Assembly: GCF_043290135.1 (NCBI RefSeq)
Contig: NC_134703.1
Location: forward strand, 116,098,505 to 116,162,504
Direction of reading: 5' to 3'
Source: Rhipicephalus microplus
Taxonomy: Eukaryota > Arthropoda > Arachnida > Ixodida > Ixodidae
DNA length: 64,000 nt
Positions 1-9,900 of this stretch are shown here, piece after piece (position 1 is the stretch's first letter; every line of letters begins with the position of its first letter). Made by a program: the position numbers and the translations under genes. The notes beneath the pieces are model-generated. The model saw only the letters and a list, made by a program, of their open reading frames with translations. It made no database searches and was not told the DNA's origin.

Positions 1-68
1 ACAAAAAAGATAGAAAGGCAGCTGCAAAGTTTTGGAACCATCTTAATTATCTGAGTAATAAGACAAGC

Positions 69-1290
69 ATGAAACAGAGGTTTGTAACTACAGTTAAAGG
101 GGTCAGACTAGAAGAGGATGAGGCAATGGAATATATGCAAACAATGATGACACAAAAGTTTAAACACCAAGAAAGCGCTGCATGCACTGTACCAGATGAG
201 GATGGACTAATTAGGTCAGTGGCTCCACTGGGACAACGAGAGTGGGAAAGATCAAAGAAAAGAGTTCTTAATAGCACACCAACAGGTTCTGGTGGCGTCC
301 TAATCATACTAATAAAAAACTACGACGAAACTTTAAGCGAACATTAAAAGAGGCAGTAAACAAAGCTATAATGAATGGCGAAGCTCCCAATGGGTGGAAA
401 CTAAGCAGGATGAGCATAATCTATAAAGACAAAGAAGACAAAGCCGATATAAACAACTACCGTCCTGTAACTGTAACATCAGTAGTTTACAGGCTTATGA
501 TGCCGATAGTAAAGGAAAGACTACAGACATGGGTGGAGAATGAGGAGGTGCTTGGAGAACTACAAAATGGGTTCCGTAAACGAAGGAGGTTGGAAGACAA
601 TCTGTTTTCTTTAATGCAGTGTATCGACATATCCAAAAAAGTACACCAACCACTGTGGCTGGCATTTCTAGATATCAAGGGAGATTACAATAGTGGGATT
701 CAAGACGACTTGTGAAAAATACTGGACACACTAGATGTGGAAGATGGAATAACTAATCTTCTATAGGTAATCTATAAAAGTAACAAGGTAGTTATCAAAT
801 GAGAACAGGTATCTGAACCTATAAAGATACAACGTGGGCTTCCGCAGGGATGTCCCTTGTCACCTTGGTTATTTATGCTGCATCTCCATAGACTAGAAGC
901 AAAATTAGAGGGGATTCGACTCGGATTCAGCCATCCTTTTGCCTTTTAAGGAAAACACATTCAACAGTCATTACAGCACTTATGTATGCAGATCATATAG
1001 TATTAATAGCCGATAACAAGGAAGATCTGCAGCGATTGATAGACATCTGTGACAATGAGGGAGATAAGTTAAATTTGAAGTTCAGCAGGGAAAAATCGGC
1101 AATCGTGATTTTTAATGATAACAAAGGCAGTGAGCATAAGATACAGGAAGTCATGCTAGGAATAGTGGATAAATTCAAATACTTCGGCACATGGGTAAAT
1201 AACGGGGCTGACTACATAAGGGAGCACGAAAGATACATAATGACTAAGGGTGCCAGGAATGCCACTGTAATAAATAATAAGGCACTGTAG
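69..1290 (+). pseudogene. Reverse transcriptase domain of LINE family A, broken
   Basis: The enzyme would copy the element RNA at a nicked chromosomal site. Bases 69-347 encode the linker that normally precedes the RT, ending near a glycine-rich GSGGV (usually GPDG). Bases 371-715 hold the fingers with NNYRPVTV, a GFRKRR motif and motif A as AFLDIKGDYN, containing the first catalytic Asp. Bases 815-949 hold motif B as GLPQGCPLSPW. Bases 982-1290 hold motif C as YADH instead of YADD, so a catalytic Asp is lost. The pieces lie in different frames. A TGA at 800-802 sits where the family probably has Trp, suggesting a TGG to TGA change. The intact family would read through all these blocks as one protein. 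Confidence 0.85.
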
Positions 1291-1623
1291 AGCTACAATT
1301 GACGTCGTGAGAGGGATTTGGTAAGGTGTCATGGTCCCGGGTTTGACGTTCGGTAATGCGGTCTTGTGCGTGAAATCAAAAGTTCAAGCAAGATGGGAAA
1401 TTAAACAACGTGGCCTAGGTATACTTGCTCTGGAATGGGAATACCCCAAATCAGGGGGTACAGGGAGACATGGGATGGAGACATGGGAGTGCAGGGAAGC
1501 TAGCGGCAAGATAGAATTTGAGGAGCGTTTGAGAAAAAATTAGAGGAGCGTTGGGCTAGGAAAGTTTTGAGCTACTAGTACATGAAGAATGTCGATACTA
1601 AATAGAGAAAACGAACTCGAAAA

Positions 1624-2094
1624 TTGCCAAGCAAGTATTTAGACAACAGCAGAATACCAAGCCAAAAGGAAACATCGGTTAAGAAGAAGATGAAGGAAAC
1701 AGAGAGGGACATGTGGAAGATGGAAATGCTTACGAAATCATCACTGGAGACCTACCGAACTGTTAAGCAAGAATTTGCAAGGGAAAAGATCTACAATAAT
1801 TTTCGGGGTAGTTCTGTGCTCTTCGAGCTTAGAACGGGAGTATTGCGGACCAAGTCGTACCGAGCAAACTACGAAGGCACAGACACGGAATGTAGTGCGT
1901 GTGGAGAGGAGAAGGAAACGGCTGAACATGCGATAATGTTTTGTAAATGGCTCCACCCTATAGTCGAAGATAACGGCAACAAATTTTTCAAAGCATTTGG
2001 GTTTAGGGCCAGTGAAGGCAAAATAGACTTTAAACGAGTAGAAATAAACAGGAGGAGGCTAACTGATTGGTGGCTACAATCGAGGCGCGAGTGA
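1624..2094 (+). pseudogene. C-terminal CCHC domain of LINE family A ORF2
   Basis: This open stretch encodes the basic region after the RT. It contains RTGVLRTKSYRANYEG, then a zinc-binding pattern CSACGEEKETAEHAIMFC (Cys-x2-Cys ... His-x4-Cys), and ends with DFKRVEINRRRLTDWW just before the stop. The same order of blocks recurs in the copy at 30415-30693, which supports a real conserved domain rather than a chance reading frame. The domain presumably binds nucleic acid during target-primed reverse transcription; that role is inferred from related LINEs. The segment between 1291 and 1623 is too eroded to place in one frame. Confidence 0.8.
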
Positions 2095-2137
2095 AATTCA
2101 ATCCAACACACAGTGATAGTACTTAACTTTATGGCTA

Positions 2138-2179
2138 GGTGGCGTGAGCCACCATCCGATCTAAAGGGCACAGCCGGAT
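2138..2179 (+). other. 3' terminal hairpin and end sequence of LINE family A
   Basis: GGTGGC-GTGA-GCCACC (2138-2153) forms a perfect six-base stem with a four-base loop about 27 bases before the tetranucleotide tail. The second copy has GGTGGC-GTTA-GCCGCC at 30771-30786, where the stem is kept by a G-U pair. The end motif around CGATCTAAAGG (2157-2167) follows. It is probably the 3' RNA structure that the element's own RT recognises, as in LINEs that require a defined 3' end; that function is inferred. Confidence 0.6.
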
Positions 2180-2353
2180 CCATTCATCCATCCATCCGCC
2201 CATTCACCCACCCACCCACCCACTTATGCATCCGTCCGTCCGTCCGTCCGTCCGTCCGTCCGTCCATCCATCCATCCATCCATCCATCCATCCATCCATC
2301 CATCCATCCATCCATCCATCCATCCATCCATCCATCCATCCATCCATCTATCC
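2180..2353. repeat. (CCAT)n / (CCGT)n tetranucleotide array at LINE 3' end
   Basis: The array starts at the LINE A terminus with imperfect CATC/CACC units. It passes through a CCGT block (about 2230-2266) and then a long, nearly pure CCAT run. Its position directly after the LINE end suggests it began as the retrotransposon tail and expanded by slippage. Confidence 0.95.
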
Positions 2354-2394
2354 ACGTGAAGTAATCACTAGATGGCAGGGGCGCGTGTTGCGTA

Positions 2395-2417
2395 CGATCT
2401 AAAGGACACAACCGGAT
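2395..2417 (+). repeat. Second copy of the LINE family A 3' end motif
   Basis: These 23 bases match the LINE terminus at 2157-2179 with two differences, and begin CGATCTAAAGGACACA. The copy lies beyond the first array and before a second array. This looks like a duplicated LINE end or a second insertion of a very short LINE tail. Confidence 0.7.
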
Positions 2418-2462
2418 ACATCTACCCATTCAGCCATTCATGTGGTTTAGTTTGATAGGATG

Positions 2463-2521
2463 GCGGACAGATGGACGGACGGACGGACAGACGGACAGAC
2501 AGACAGACGGACGGACGGACG

Positions 2522-2567
<46 letters not shown>

Positions 2568-2573
2568 TAGGTG
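2463..2573. repeat. (GGAC)n / (AGAC)n tetranucleotide array
   Basis: Alternating blocks of GGAC and AGAC units run from just after a short spacer behind the second LINE end motif. Block structure by unit type indicates repeated slippage and point change within one array. Confidence 0.95.
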
Positions 2574-2990
2574 GACGGATGGTTGGTGCATCTCAGAGCC
2601 CGCGAAGCTTCAGCCACTTCTGCCAACATCAGTCTATCGGTTGATATGCTGTGAATTTTTCTTTTTTTCTTGTGCCTGTATGAATGGCGGATTTCTTTCA
2701 TATGGCAAGCTTGTGTATTACAGTGTTCATGCACAGCTCCCAGCTTTCAAATAAAGGAAGAATGATTTGGCATTCATTGATATCCAGTGAGACTTTTGTA
2801 TGACCGATGTAGAGTAAATCACGTGATGGTAACGCACTGACGTTAGAAAGGATTACACAGGGAAGCCGAATAGCAATCTTCCTCTATCTACTCAGTAAAG
2901 CGGCTGGTTTTATGAAAAACGGCTATATGAAACTCGAACGCGTGTTGGGTTAGTTACTCATGTATGACATTTGCGGTTGTTATCAAAGAA
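2574..2990. other. No gene recognised
   Basis: I see no coding motif, RNA gene or recognised repeat here. Confidence 0.5.
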
Positions 2991-3767
2991 ACACCACGTG
3001 TGAGCACGTCAGTGCCGCCACACACTCCATATTTTAGCAGTGCAGCGACGTCAGCGTAATTGTCGTGCTGCATTTTTGCCAACTCAACACGCACCTCCCA
3101 CAAGCGTGTTCGTGGGCGTATGTTCTCTTTCGCGCAGGTTCTTTCGTTCCACCTGCAGCATACAAATTTCCACTCTCGAAGGCAGCAAGGGTGCACATGT
3201 AGCACTATTGTGCTGTTCGTTTCGCTTCTATCAAGTATTGCAGATAAATATAAGGACAGGTGGTCACCAGGGGTGCTCGCATCTTGTCGGCAACGCGGCT
3301 GTGATTGGATATGCCTTGAGCATGGTGAACTTGAATTCGAGACATCGTAGCCGCTTGTTGATATCACTTTTGCTTCTGCGTGCATGTGTGCATAGTCTGC
3401 ACGATAAAGCTGATAGATTAACCATGTCACTCGACGTGAGTACTGCTCCTCGGCAAGAGCAAACGTGGTGGGCGTACCCGATACTTGCCGCAGACGTCTG
3501 TCAATCAAACTGACGGACGTTTGTACTCGAATACAAACCTGTTGATTCTGAGAAGAACCGAGTTCAACTCGGGACTGTGATAGTGCTGGTGTGATTGTCA
3601 AGTGTTTAACGCATTAAACGCCAAGCGGCAGCTTCTTTGGATACAAAATAATTTGGTGAGTTTATGGACGACGACAAAGTTACTTAGTGATAGAACGCGT
3701 CTGTCACTACTAACTGTTTTTCGTTATATTATCCACCATTCCTGGGACGCTCTCTGCGTCCCACCTT
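2991..3767. other. Region upstream of LINE B ORF1, possible 5' untranslated region
   Basis: This stretch precedes the first LINE B start codon and could be its 5' leader, but the 5' boundary of the element cannot be fixed from one copy. It is unusually free of stops. A 215-codon frame is open on the minus strand (2954-3601), and frames of 157 and 96 codons are open on the plus strand. None shows a recognisable domain, so no gene is called. Confidence 0.35.
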
Positions 3768-5156
3768 GTGGCGATGGCAGCGGCGACTTCCACAGGCCCA
3801 CGTGGTCAAATGTCGGCGCCCTCAAGCTCTTCTGTGGCTCAAGGCTCATGGTCCATCACCAGCGACGGCTCAAGAGATGCTCCTGCTCTCGTGCCCATGG
3901 ACGAAGAACCAACTGCTGGCCCGTCTGGCTACAGCTCAACATTCGTATGCTCCGCAAAAAAACGAGGCTCTTGGTGCAGCTCCAGTGAAGACACAGACAT
4001 CTACTCAGTCGACGGCGACGACTCATCAGATGGCGGCTTCATGTCTGTGATGAGCCGTAAGGCCAAAAGGAGGCTCATCAAGACGTCATCACCAGCAAGC
4101 ACGTCAACCGTGAAGGCAAGGAGTGAACGCTGGCTGCATACCATTCTCTTCATACCCGTGGATCCTTCCGTCAGACTTTTCAAAGTCAACAGGCAAGCTA
4201 TCTCCACTGTTCTTGAGGGAATAGAACAAAATGAAATCAAATAGGTCCGGCTAAACACACGTAAGAACGTTTTAGCTGTCGACACAACACATGCAGACAC
4301 GCTGGAGAAGCTTCGAATGATGACAGAGTTTGGAGATGTCAAAGTACGAGTGGTCGTACCGATGACTGGGACCTGCACTGCAGGTGTCATTTACGATATT
4401 GACTTGGCAATCCCAAACACGGATCTACCCATTCTGATAAAACCGGCGTACGAAGGAGTGGTCATTAAGCATATAAGCCGCCTCGGAAACAGCCGCTGCG
4501 TTAAGATAGTCTTTAAGGGCGACTCAATACCTACGCACGTCAAGGCGGGACATTCCCGGCATGTGGCACGGCATGTTGTCCCAAAGCCGCTTCATTGACA
4601 CAAGTGTTTCAAGATCGGCCATGTCAAGGGCGTCTGTACGAACTCTACCATATGCCCAAGGTGCGCGGAGGCGCACACGGTAGACACCTGTTGTGAAACA
4701 ACTTATAGGTGTGGCAATTGTCGATGTACGCATGAAGCCACGTCTAAGGAATGCCCAAAACTCAGGAAAGAAATGGGTATCCTGAAAGAAATGGTCAGGA
4801 ATAACTCCACCCATAGAGAAGCTTCACAGTAAATACGGCGTCAACGTCGCCACCGACGGAAGCGCTCCAGTCATGGTGATATTCCTGCACCACTTCGGTC
4901 TACACCACCTTCAACATCCAGTAGAAAGCCAGAGAGTACAAGGATACCTCCACCGGCGAAGCCTCTTTCCGCTGAAGACTGGCCGGTGCTTGCGAACGCA
5001 CGGCCTTCCGAGCAGCCTTCCTGCTCTCTGCTCCCAGTGAAAGCCAATGCTGCTGTTGACGACGCTCCAACAGCAGATCGTCAAATTATTCCTATGCTGC
5101 GATCCATTGTGAGTGTCATCAGAGGTCTTCCGAGAAGCATCGATATGAACTGCTAG
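3768..5156 (+). pseudogene. ORF1 (gag-like nucleic-acid binding protein) of LINE B
   Basis: ORF1 proteins coat the element RNA and help its return to DNA. One frame can be followed for 462 codons from ATG 3768 to TAG 5154-5156. It is broken only by single-base nonsense changes: TAG at 4242, TGA at 4596 and TAA at 4830. The N-terminal third is Ser/Pro/Ala-rich and probably disordered. The centre carries a domain around VRLFKVNRQAISTVLEGI. Three zinc knuckles follow (4596-4770): HKCFKIGHVKGVC, CPRCAEAHTVDTC and CGNCRCTHEATSKEC. The TGA at 4596 falls exactly where the first Cys of knuckle 1 is expected. A Pro/Arg-rich tail ends the frame. No frameshift is apparent, which is unusual for a copy this decayed. 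Confidence 0.8.
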
Positions 5157-5215
5157 TAGCGGCCTACAGGTGCTGGACGCGTTAAGCCCGGTCCTTGCAA
5201 GCCTCCAGTAAAGCC

Positions 5216-5998
5216 ATGGCCGACAATCACAAGCCGTTCCGACAGGAGGTCAGAGGAGCGTCGATTTTTCAGTGGAACGCAAGAGGTCTGAGATCTCACA
5301 TATCTGATTTTCGCCAGTTCGTTCATCTGTACTGATTTCCTATCATGATTATATGTGAGCCGAGATTATCGCACTCAATCAGACTATCCGGCTACGAGTA
5401 ATTTTTCTCCTCAAGTGAGATTGAAAGTAGCAAGGTTGTTGTATTTATTCGCCGGGAGCTTACGTCGTCCAGCCAGTGCAAGCTGACGACGGCAATCAGT
5501 ATGTGTGCTTGTCTGTTAAAAAAAGGAAAGGTGACATTCGCACTTCTAGGTGTGTATATATCCCCATCAAGTCCATTCGGCGCCAACAAACTAGATGGCA
5601 TATTAAGGGCACATCCGGGTCCGTGGGTTATCACCGGGGATTTCAATGCGCATCATCCCTTCTGGGGCAGCTCAAGGCTTAATTCAACGGGACGACGTCT
5701 AGCACCATTGGTTTCCAGCCATGGTCTCGTCCTTCTGAATGACGCCAGTCCTACACTTTTGCGAGGCACTACATATAGCAGCTGCCTTGATTTATCCTTT
5801 GTTTCACGCCGATTTGCTACACAGGTAAAGTGGTTTTTGGACATTGAAACACACGGAAGCGACTACATCCCCACTTACCTGAAGATTAAAGGTATTTTGA
5901 ACACGTACTCTTCTACCACAAAACAAAGAATAGATTGGAGTGTGTTCAAAACTCAACTCGAGGATGCTTGTGAAAAAGGCCTGTCCAATGATCTTTAG
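5216..5998 (+). pseudogene. ORF2 N-terminus: AP-like endonuclease of LINE B
   Basis: This domain nicks the target DNA to start insertion. The start ATG at 5216 has a good context (GCCATGG) and is followed by IFQWNARGLRSH, the typical first endonuclease strand. Further motifs are ICEPRL, VYISPSSPF, GDFNAHHPFWGS (catalytic Asp/Asn block), CLDLSFVSRR and HGSDYIPTYL, where the usual SDH has become SDY. Stops fall at 5333 (TGA) and after SGYE at about 5400. Between about 5460 and 5530 the sequence fits the family in a shifted frame, implying two compensating one-base indels, one at the A run near 5518. The frame closes at TAG 5996-5998 and the downstream part continues in another frame. Confidence 0.85.
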
Positions 5999-6077
5999 CA
6001 AGCTAGTAAGGAAACTGCACATGCGCAAAATAATATGCTCTTCGAAGTACTCTGAATTTGACCTCGAGCTGGAGTGA

Positions 6078-7506
6078 CTTCGTGCGATCCGCCGTCGTGC
6101 CGAAAGACGATACCGACGCACCAATTTCACAGATGATCTACGAAAAGCCCGGCGCATTCAAAAGAAGATACAACGGCGCCTCTACAAATTAGACACACAA
6201 CCATGGAGGAAAATTTGTGCGTCACTAGATCCTCATAAAACACTGTCTCAGATACGGAGAAGTGTGCGAGGCCTACGTTCTGTTCCAGAACAGCGCTTTC
6301 CCTTCAAAGCCCTTGCACTTTTTTATCGCCGGCACGAAATTGAGGTAGCAGAAGACTTCTGCGCTATGACCGTGCGCCAGACAACGTACACAAGCCTACA
6401 TACAGTGAATCATAACTCTCACTCACGGGTCCCGCGCATGGATCTACCGTTTACATCGCAGGAGCTCGATGCGGCGCTCGTCTTATGTATTAAGTCATCG
6501 TCGACTGGCCCGGATATTTCATACAGGATGCTGTGCAACCTTGGTAAACGGGCACGAGAAGCACTCCTTAACATCTTCAATGATTCCTGGCAAGCTGGCG
6601 TCATTCCGCAAGATTCGAAGATTAGCTGCTTGGTACCAATTCTTAAGCCTGGCAAATCTCCCCTGGACATTGCCTCTTACCGCCCAATCGCACTTTCAAG
6701 TTGCGTAGGAAAGGTAATGGAGAGAATGATCTTGACCAGGCTTGAATGGTACCTGGAATACTATGAGATATATCTGAACGCCATTTCTGGTTTTCGCCGT
6801 CACCAATGTTCGATCGACAATGTTATAGATCTCGTCACATATGTCCAGCAACGAAAGGCATGTAAACGACTATTTGCTGCCATGTTCCTTGACGTAAAAA
6901 GAGCATACGACAACGTTCTACAGCACGCCATTCTCGAAGCCATTGAGTCAGTGGGCCTAGGCAGGCAACTGTATTGTTGGACACGCAGTTATTTACAAGG
7001 GCGTACATTATTAGTCAACACAGCAGATGGTCCAACCTCCGAACACCCAACGCATAGTGGTGTTCTGCAAAGTGGGGTCTTGAGTCCAACCCTCTTCAAC
7101 CTGCGTTCTTATTGGTCTGGTAGAACGACTACCAAGTGTGATCAAGTTATCCATGTACGCTGACGACATCATCGTCTGGGCATCTGGCGTGACAAGACCT
7201 CAGGCACGCGCAAGACTTCAGAAAGCTGTGACATTGGTATCAGTGTATCTCAAGGACCAGGGTCTGAAAATCTCGCCAGCGAAATGCACATTGAATTTTT
7301 TTTAGTGGAAAGCCAATGAGACCACACGCTATATCTATCGACGGCTAAGTCATACCATATGTCAGGACGCACAGATTTCTAGGCGTATTCATTGATAGAC
7401 CCCTCTGCTGGGACCCACATGTGGCCCACTTGAAGAAGAGGCTGACAGAAATTGCTATCTATTCAAGTATCTTGGAGGAAAAACCTGGGGGACTTCAGTA
7501 CATGCA
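6078..7506 (+). pseudogene. ORF2 reverse transcriptase of LINE B
   Basis: This is the central polymerase of the element. The frame opens after a TGA at 6075-6077 that probably replaced Trp. It runs to about 7100 through a basic linker (LRAIRRRAERRYRRTN), STGPD, LVPILKPGKSP, SYRPIALSSCVGKVMERM, SGFRRHQCSIDNV and motif A (FLDVKRAYDNV, catalytic Asp intact). Motif B is damaged: SGVLQSGVLSPTLFNL has LQS for the usual PQG. An indel near 7105 shifts the frame. Motif C then reads YADDIIVW at 7156-7179 with both Asp residues intact. Downstream THRFLGVFIDRPLCWDPHV matches the RT thumb region. A T run near 7300 and a TAA near 7347 break it further. Confidence 0.9.
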
Positions 7507-8862
7507 ATGATGCAATTGTACAAGACGCTTTTTCTTGGCTATTTGCGCTACAGTTTGCCTGTGTTGACCAATACCTGTAGAGCCAGCATTCGGACTCTCG
7601 AAAGCATCCAGGCTATGGCTCTGCAAGTTCGTTTGGGGCTACCACGATGTTCATCAACAGCTGAGACAATCGAGATCGCTAATGACTACCCGCTCAAGAC
7701 GCATATCATGATGGAAGCGCTCAGAGCACACGTGAGGCATCTTACTCGTGCCCCTGCCCATCATCTAGCTTCACTGCCAGAAGCCCGATGACGTGCATCA
7801 TTTTGCCAGATAGTCTTGTCATATCGCACACGCATTCCTACGGGATATACAACTCCATCCAGAATTTCAGCTCCCCCATGGAATATGACGTATGCACATG
7901 TTGAAGTCAAGGTTTCAGGCATAGGGTCAAAAGCCCGGCTCTCGTCTCCAGTGCTAAAGCAGCTTTCCCTTTTCTTGTTATATGAGAAGTACAGTGAGCA
8001 TACTCATCTATATACTGACGCTTCAACTAAAGTGGATGGGTCCGCAGGGTCGGTGATCGCTCCTGCAACAACGACAACGGTGAAATTTCGGTTATGCCAC
8101 CAGACATCATCGACAGCGGTGGAACTTGCTGCTGTACGTAGCGCAATTCAAGTCATTAAACAGCAAGAAGCCAAGAAATGGAGCGTTTTCATGGACTCTA
8201 AGGCAGCACTACAGTGTTTGATATTCGCGTTACGCCGGGGACCTCATGAACAACTAGTGCTGAAACTTAGAGAGCTGCTTCACCACCTCTTCGACGAAGG
8301 ACACAGAATCATGTTTCAGTGGCTTCCAAGTCACCGCGGCATATTGGGCAACGAACATGCCAAAGCAGCTGCTCGATCAGCACACGAAGATGGTGAAGAA
8401 GAATCTATACCATTTTCAAGGACTGATGCTGCAATGACAATCCAAAAAATCGCTAATGCAGAATTAAAATCCCTGTGGAACGTCGAGTGCTTACGGCACA
8501 CGCGACTGCATAGACTGAACACGTCTCGTCGACTCCAGCCTCCGTCTGGACTCTCTCGACTCGGGACAACGGTGCTTTGCCGACTATGGCTTGGTGTCAC
8601 CTTCACCAAAGCTTTCGTCTTCCGAATCGGCATGGAGGACAGTGCTGCTTGCGGACATTGCGATGAAACTATAGAGCATGTTCTCTGTCACTGCCCTCGT
8701 TACAGCGTGCAAAGACGGCAACTAGCTGCTGTATTAGCTCGCCTTGACGACAGACCATTGTCTGAACAATCAGCGCTGGAAAGGCGACATGATTTGTGTG
8801 CTCACAGAGAATCAGTGAATGCCTTACTGAACTTTTTTGCGTGGCAGCGGCCTATTGTATAG
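7507..8862 (+). pseudogene. ORF2 connector, RNase H and C-terminal CCHC of LINE B
   Basis: One frame runs from 7507 to TAG 8860-8862, with a single TGA at 7789-7791. The first part (LRYSLPVLTNTC, STAETIEIA) is the connection region of this LINE group. RNase H, which removes RNA from the RNA-DNA hybrid, follows. Its first Asp is in LYTDAST, the Glu in AVELAAVRS, the second Asp in FMDSKAAL, and the terminal motif is GNEHAKAAAR, where the usual final Asp is Lys. The C-terminus holds a zinc-binding pattern CGHCDETIEHVLCHC and then LDDRPLSEQ. RNase H after RT is diagnostic of the I/R1-like branch of LINEs. The same order occurs in the minus-strand copy at 26435-27500. Confidence 0.9.
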
Positions 8863-9035
8863 ACTGTAGCACCCCAGCCCCCCCCCCCCTTTTTTTTGTG
8901 CTCGTCTATTTCCCTCTTAGTTTTCTTTCCCATCTTTCTTCCCCATTCCCCCTTCCCCCAGTGCAGGGTAGCAAATCAGATGCTCCATTTTCTGGTTAAC
9001 CTCCCTGCCTTTCCCTCATTTTATTCTCTCTCTCT
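8863..9035 (+). other. 3' untranslated region of LINE B
   Basis: It has a C run followed by a T run, a pyrimidine-rich stretch, GCAGGGTAGCAAATCAGATG and then GGTTAACCTCCCTGCCTTTC before a CT-rich end. The same landmarks occur in inverse orientation at 26275-26430. The precise 3' end is not marked by a clear target duplication. Confidence 0.65.
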
Positions 9036-9564
9036 TGGTGAGTTTACATTAATTGTGCAAGGCTGAAGCCATGGAGGAGTTTGTGATAATCTAGCTTTTT
9101 ACTGCTTTTTAAGTGGGTTGTCTACTTGTGTGTGTTGTGGGCTTTGAAGTGAAGACCGTATCAGTTCTGCCTTAGTTTTAAATTTAATAATTGCCTGAGA
9201 CTTAACGATGATTACACTGAGCTGCACTGTCTTCTTCAATAAGGTTTTAAATAAAAGGTAATTTTTGCGGGCCCAATCACCGAGGCCATGATCAGTATCA
9301 AAATATTGAACGTAATCCTGATTAGCAAGGTACTAATTGTCATCATATTAGTAAGGGCTAAATAGTATGGTTTTATTTAACCTGCTCATGAACAACGTCC
9401 TGTAATTAGCATGGTTTAGTTAGCTTATCAACAAGAATGCTTAAGTTACTTAAGATGTGGCTTAATTACATCAACTTTACAATGACTTGGCGTAATTAGC
9501 TTGTTGATAGCATGTCCTGAACTAACTGGCCAAGCATACTGTACTGCCAAAAAAAATCAAAGCA
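9036..9564. other. No gene recognised
   Basis: This is AT-rich sequence with scattered short TTAGC/TAATTA words. I see no coding frame or recognised element. Confidence 0.5.
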
Positions 9565-9900
9565 TATTATCCACGGAGTGAATGATGATTAGTGGGACGA
9601 AGCTCCGGAGGTTTCATCGTGAATGATGAGTGGGGCGAAGCTTCGGAGAGTTTATCTGTATAAACTGTGAATCTGTCTGTCTGTGCGTCTGTCCGTCTGC
9701 ACGTCCACACCTGCTGAGTCATTAACTAGGTGGTTACGTCGTGTACGAGCTAAGAGGGACAGACCCACTGCTTTAGAAGCTTCGCCACTAGTAGCTAATG
9801 AACCGGCCGCACGTACTCGGATGCTAGCGGGCGATGGTAACAAAGACGACACGCACCGGCCGAGTAGTGCATTGGAATGTACAGGCTTACCATGATGATT
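9565..9900. repeat. Dispersed repeat with end module shared with 58586-58632
   Basis: The module AGCATATTATCCACGGAGTG continues into GAATGATG and AGTGGG(A/G)CGAAG. It matches the reverse complement of 58586-58632 with few differences. Here the core GTGAATGATGAGTGGGGCGAAG is repeated once more at about 9619-9640. A short CTGT/CGTC-rich stretch (9673-9705) follows in place of the long tetranucleotide array found at the other locus. The rest (9710-9900) has no coding motif. Confidence 0.6.

Larger units (their letters stand above)
1..2179 (+). mobile_element. Decayed non-LTR retrotransposon (LINE 'family A'), 3' part
   Basis: This is the downstream portion of a LINE whose 5' part lies beyond the window edge. 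In order it has a pre-RT linker, the RT fingers and palm, and a C-terminal CCHC zinc-binding region. A hairpin-containing 3' terminus follows, leading directly into a tetranucleotide array. Frameshifts and stops break the reading frame throughout, so the copy is inactive. A second, 5'-truncated copy lies at 30413-30945 and shares the C-terminal protein and the 3' hairpin. The RT type is clear from its motifs. I do not assign a clade, because the CCHC tail and microsatellite ending alone do not settle it. Confidence 0.85.
3768..9035 (+). mobile_element. Near full-length decayed LINE, I-like group with RNase H ('family B')
   Basis: The element keeps the complete gene order of an RNase H-bearing non-LTR retrotransposon. 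First comes ORF1 with three zinc knuckles, then ORF2 with an AP-type endonuclease, RT, RNase H and a C-terminal CCHC, and then a pyrimidine-rich 3' untranslated region. ORF1 and ORF2 are separated by about 60 bases. Nonsense changes and a few indels have inactivated it. The 3' untranslated region shares GGTTAACCTCCCTGCCTT with the minus-strand copy at 26272-28887, so the two are closely related families. The 5' end probably lies upstream of 3768 but is not defined. Confidence 0.9.

Noticed and set aside
2184..2429. Long Met-Asp-Gly / His-Pro-Ser repeat proteins on both strands
   Set aside because: They are translations of tetranucleotide arrays whose period is not a multiple of three but whose units avoid stops.
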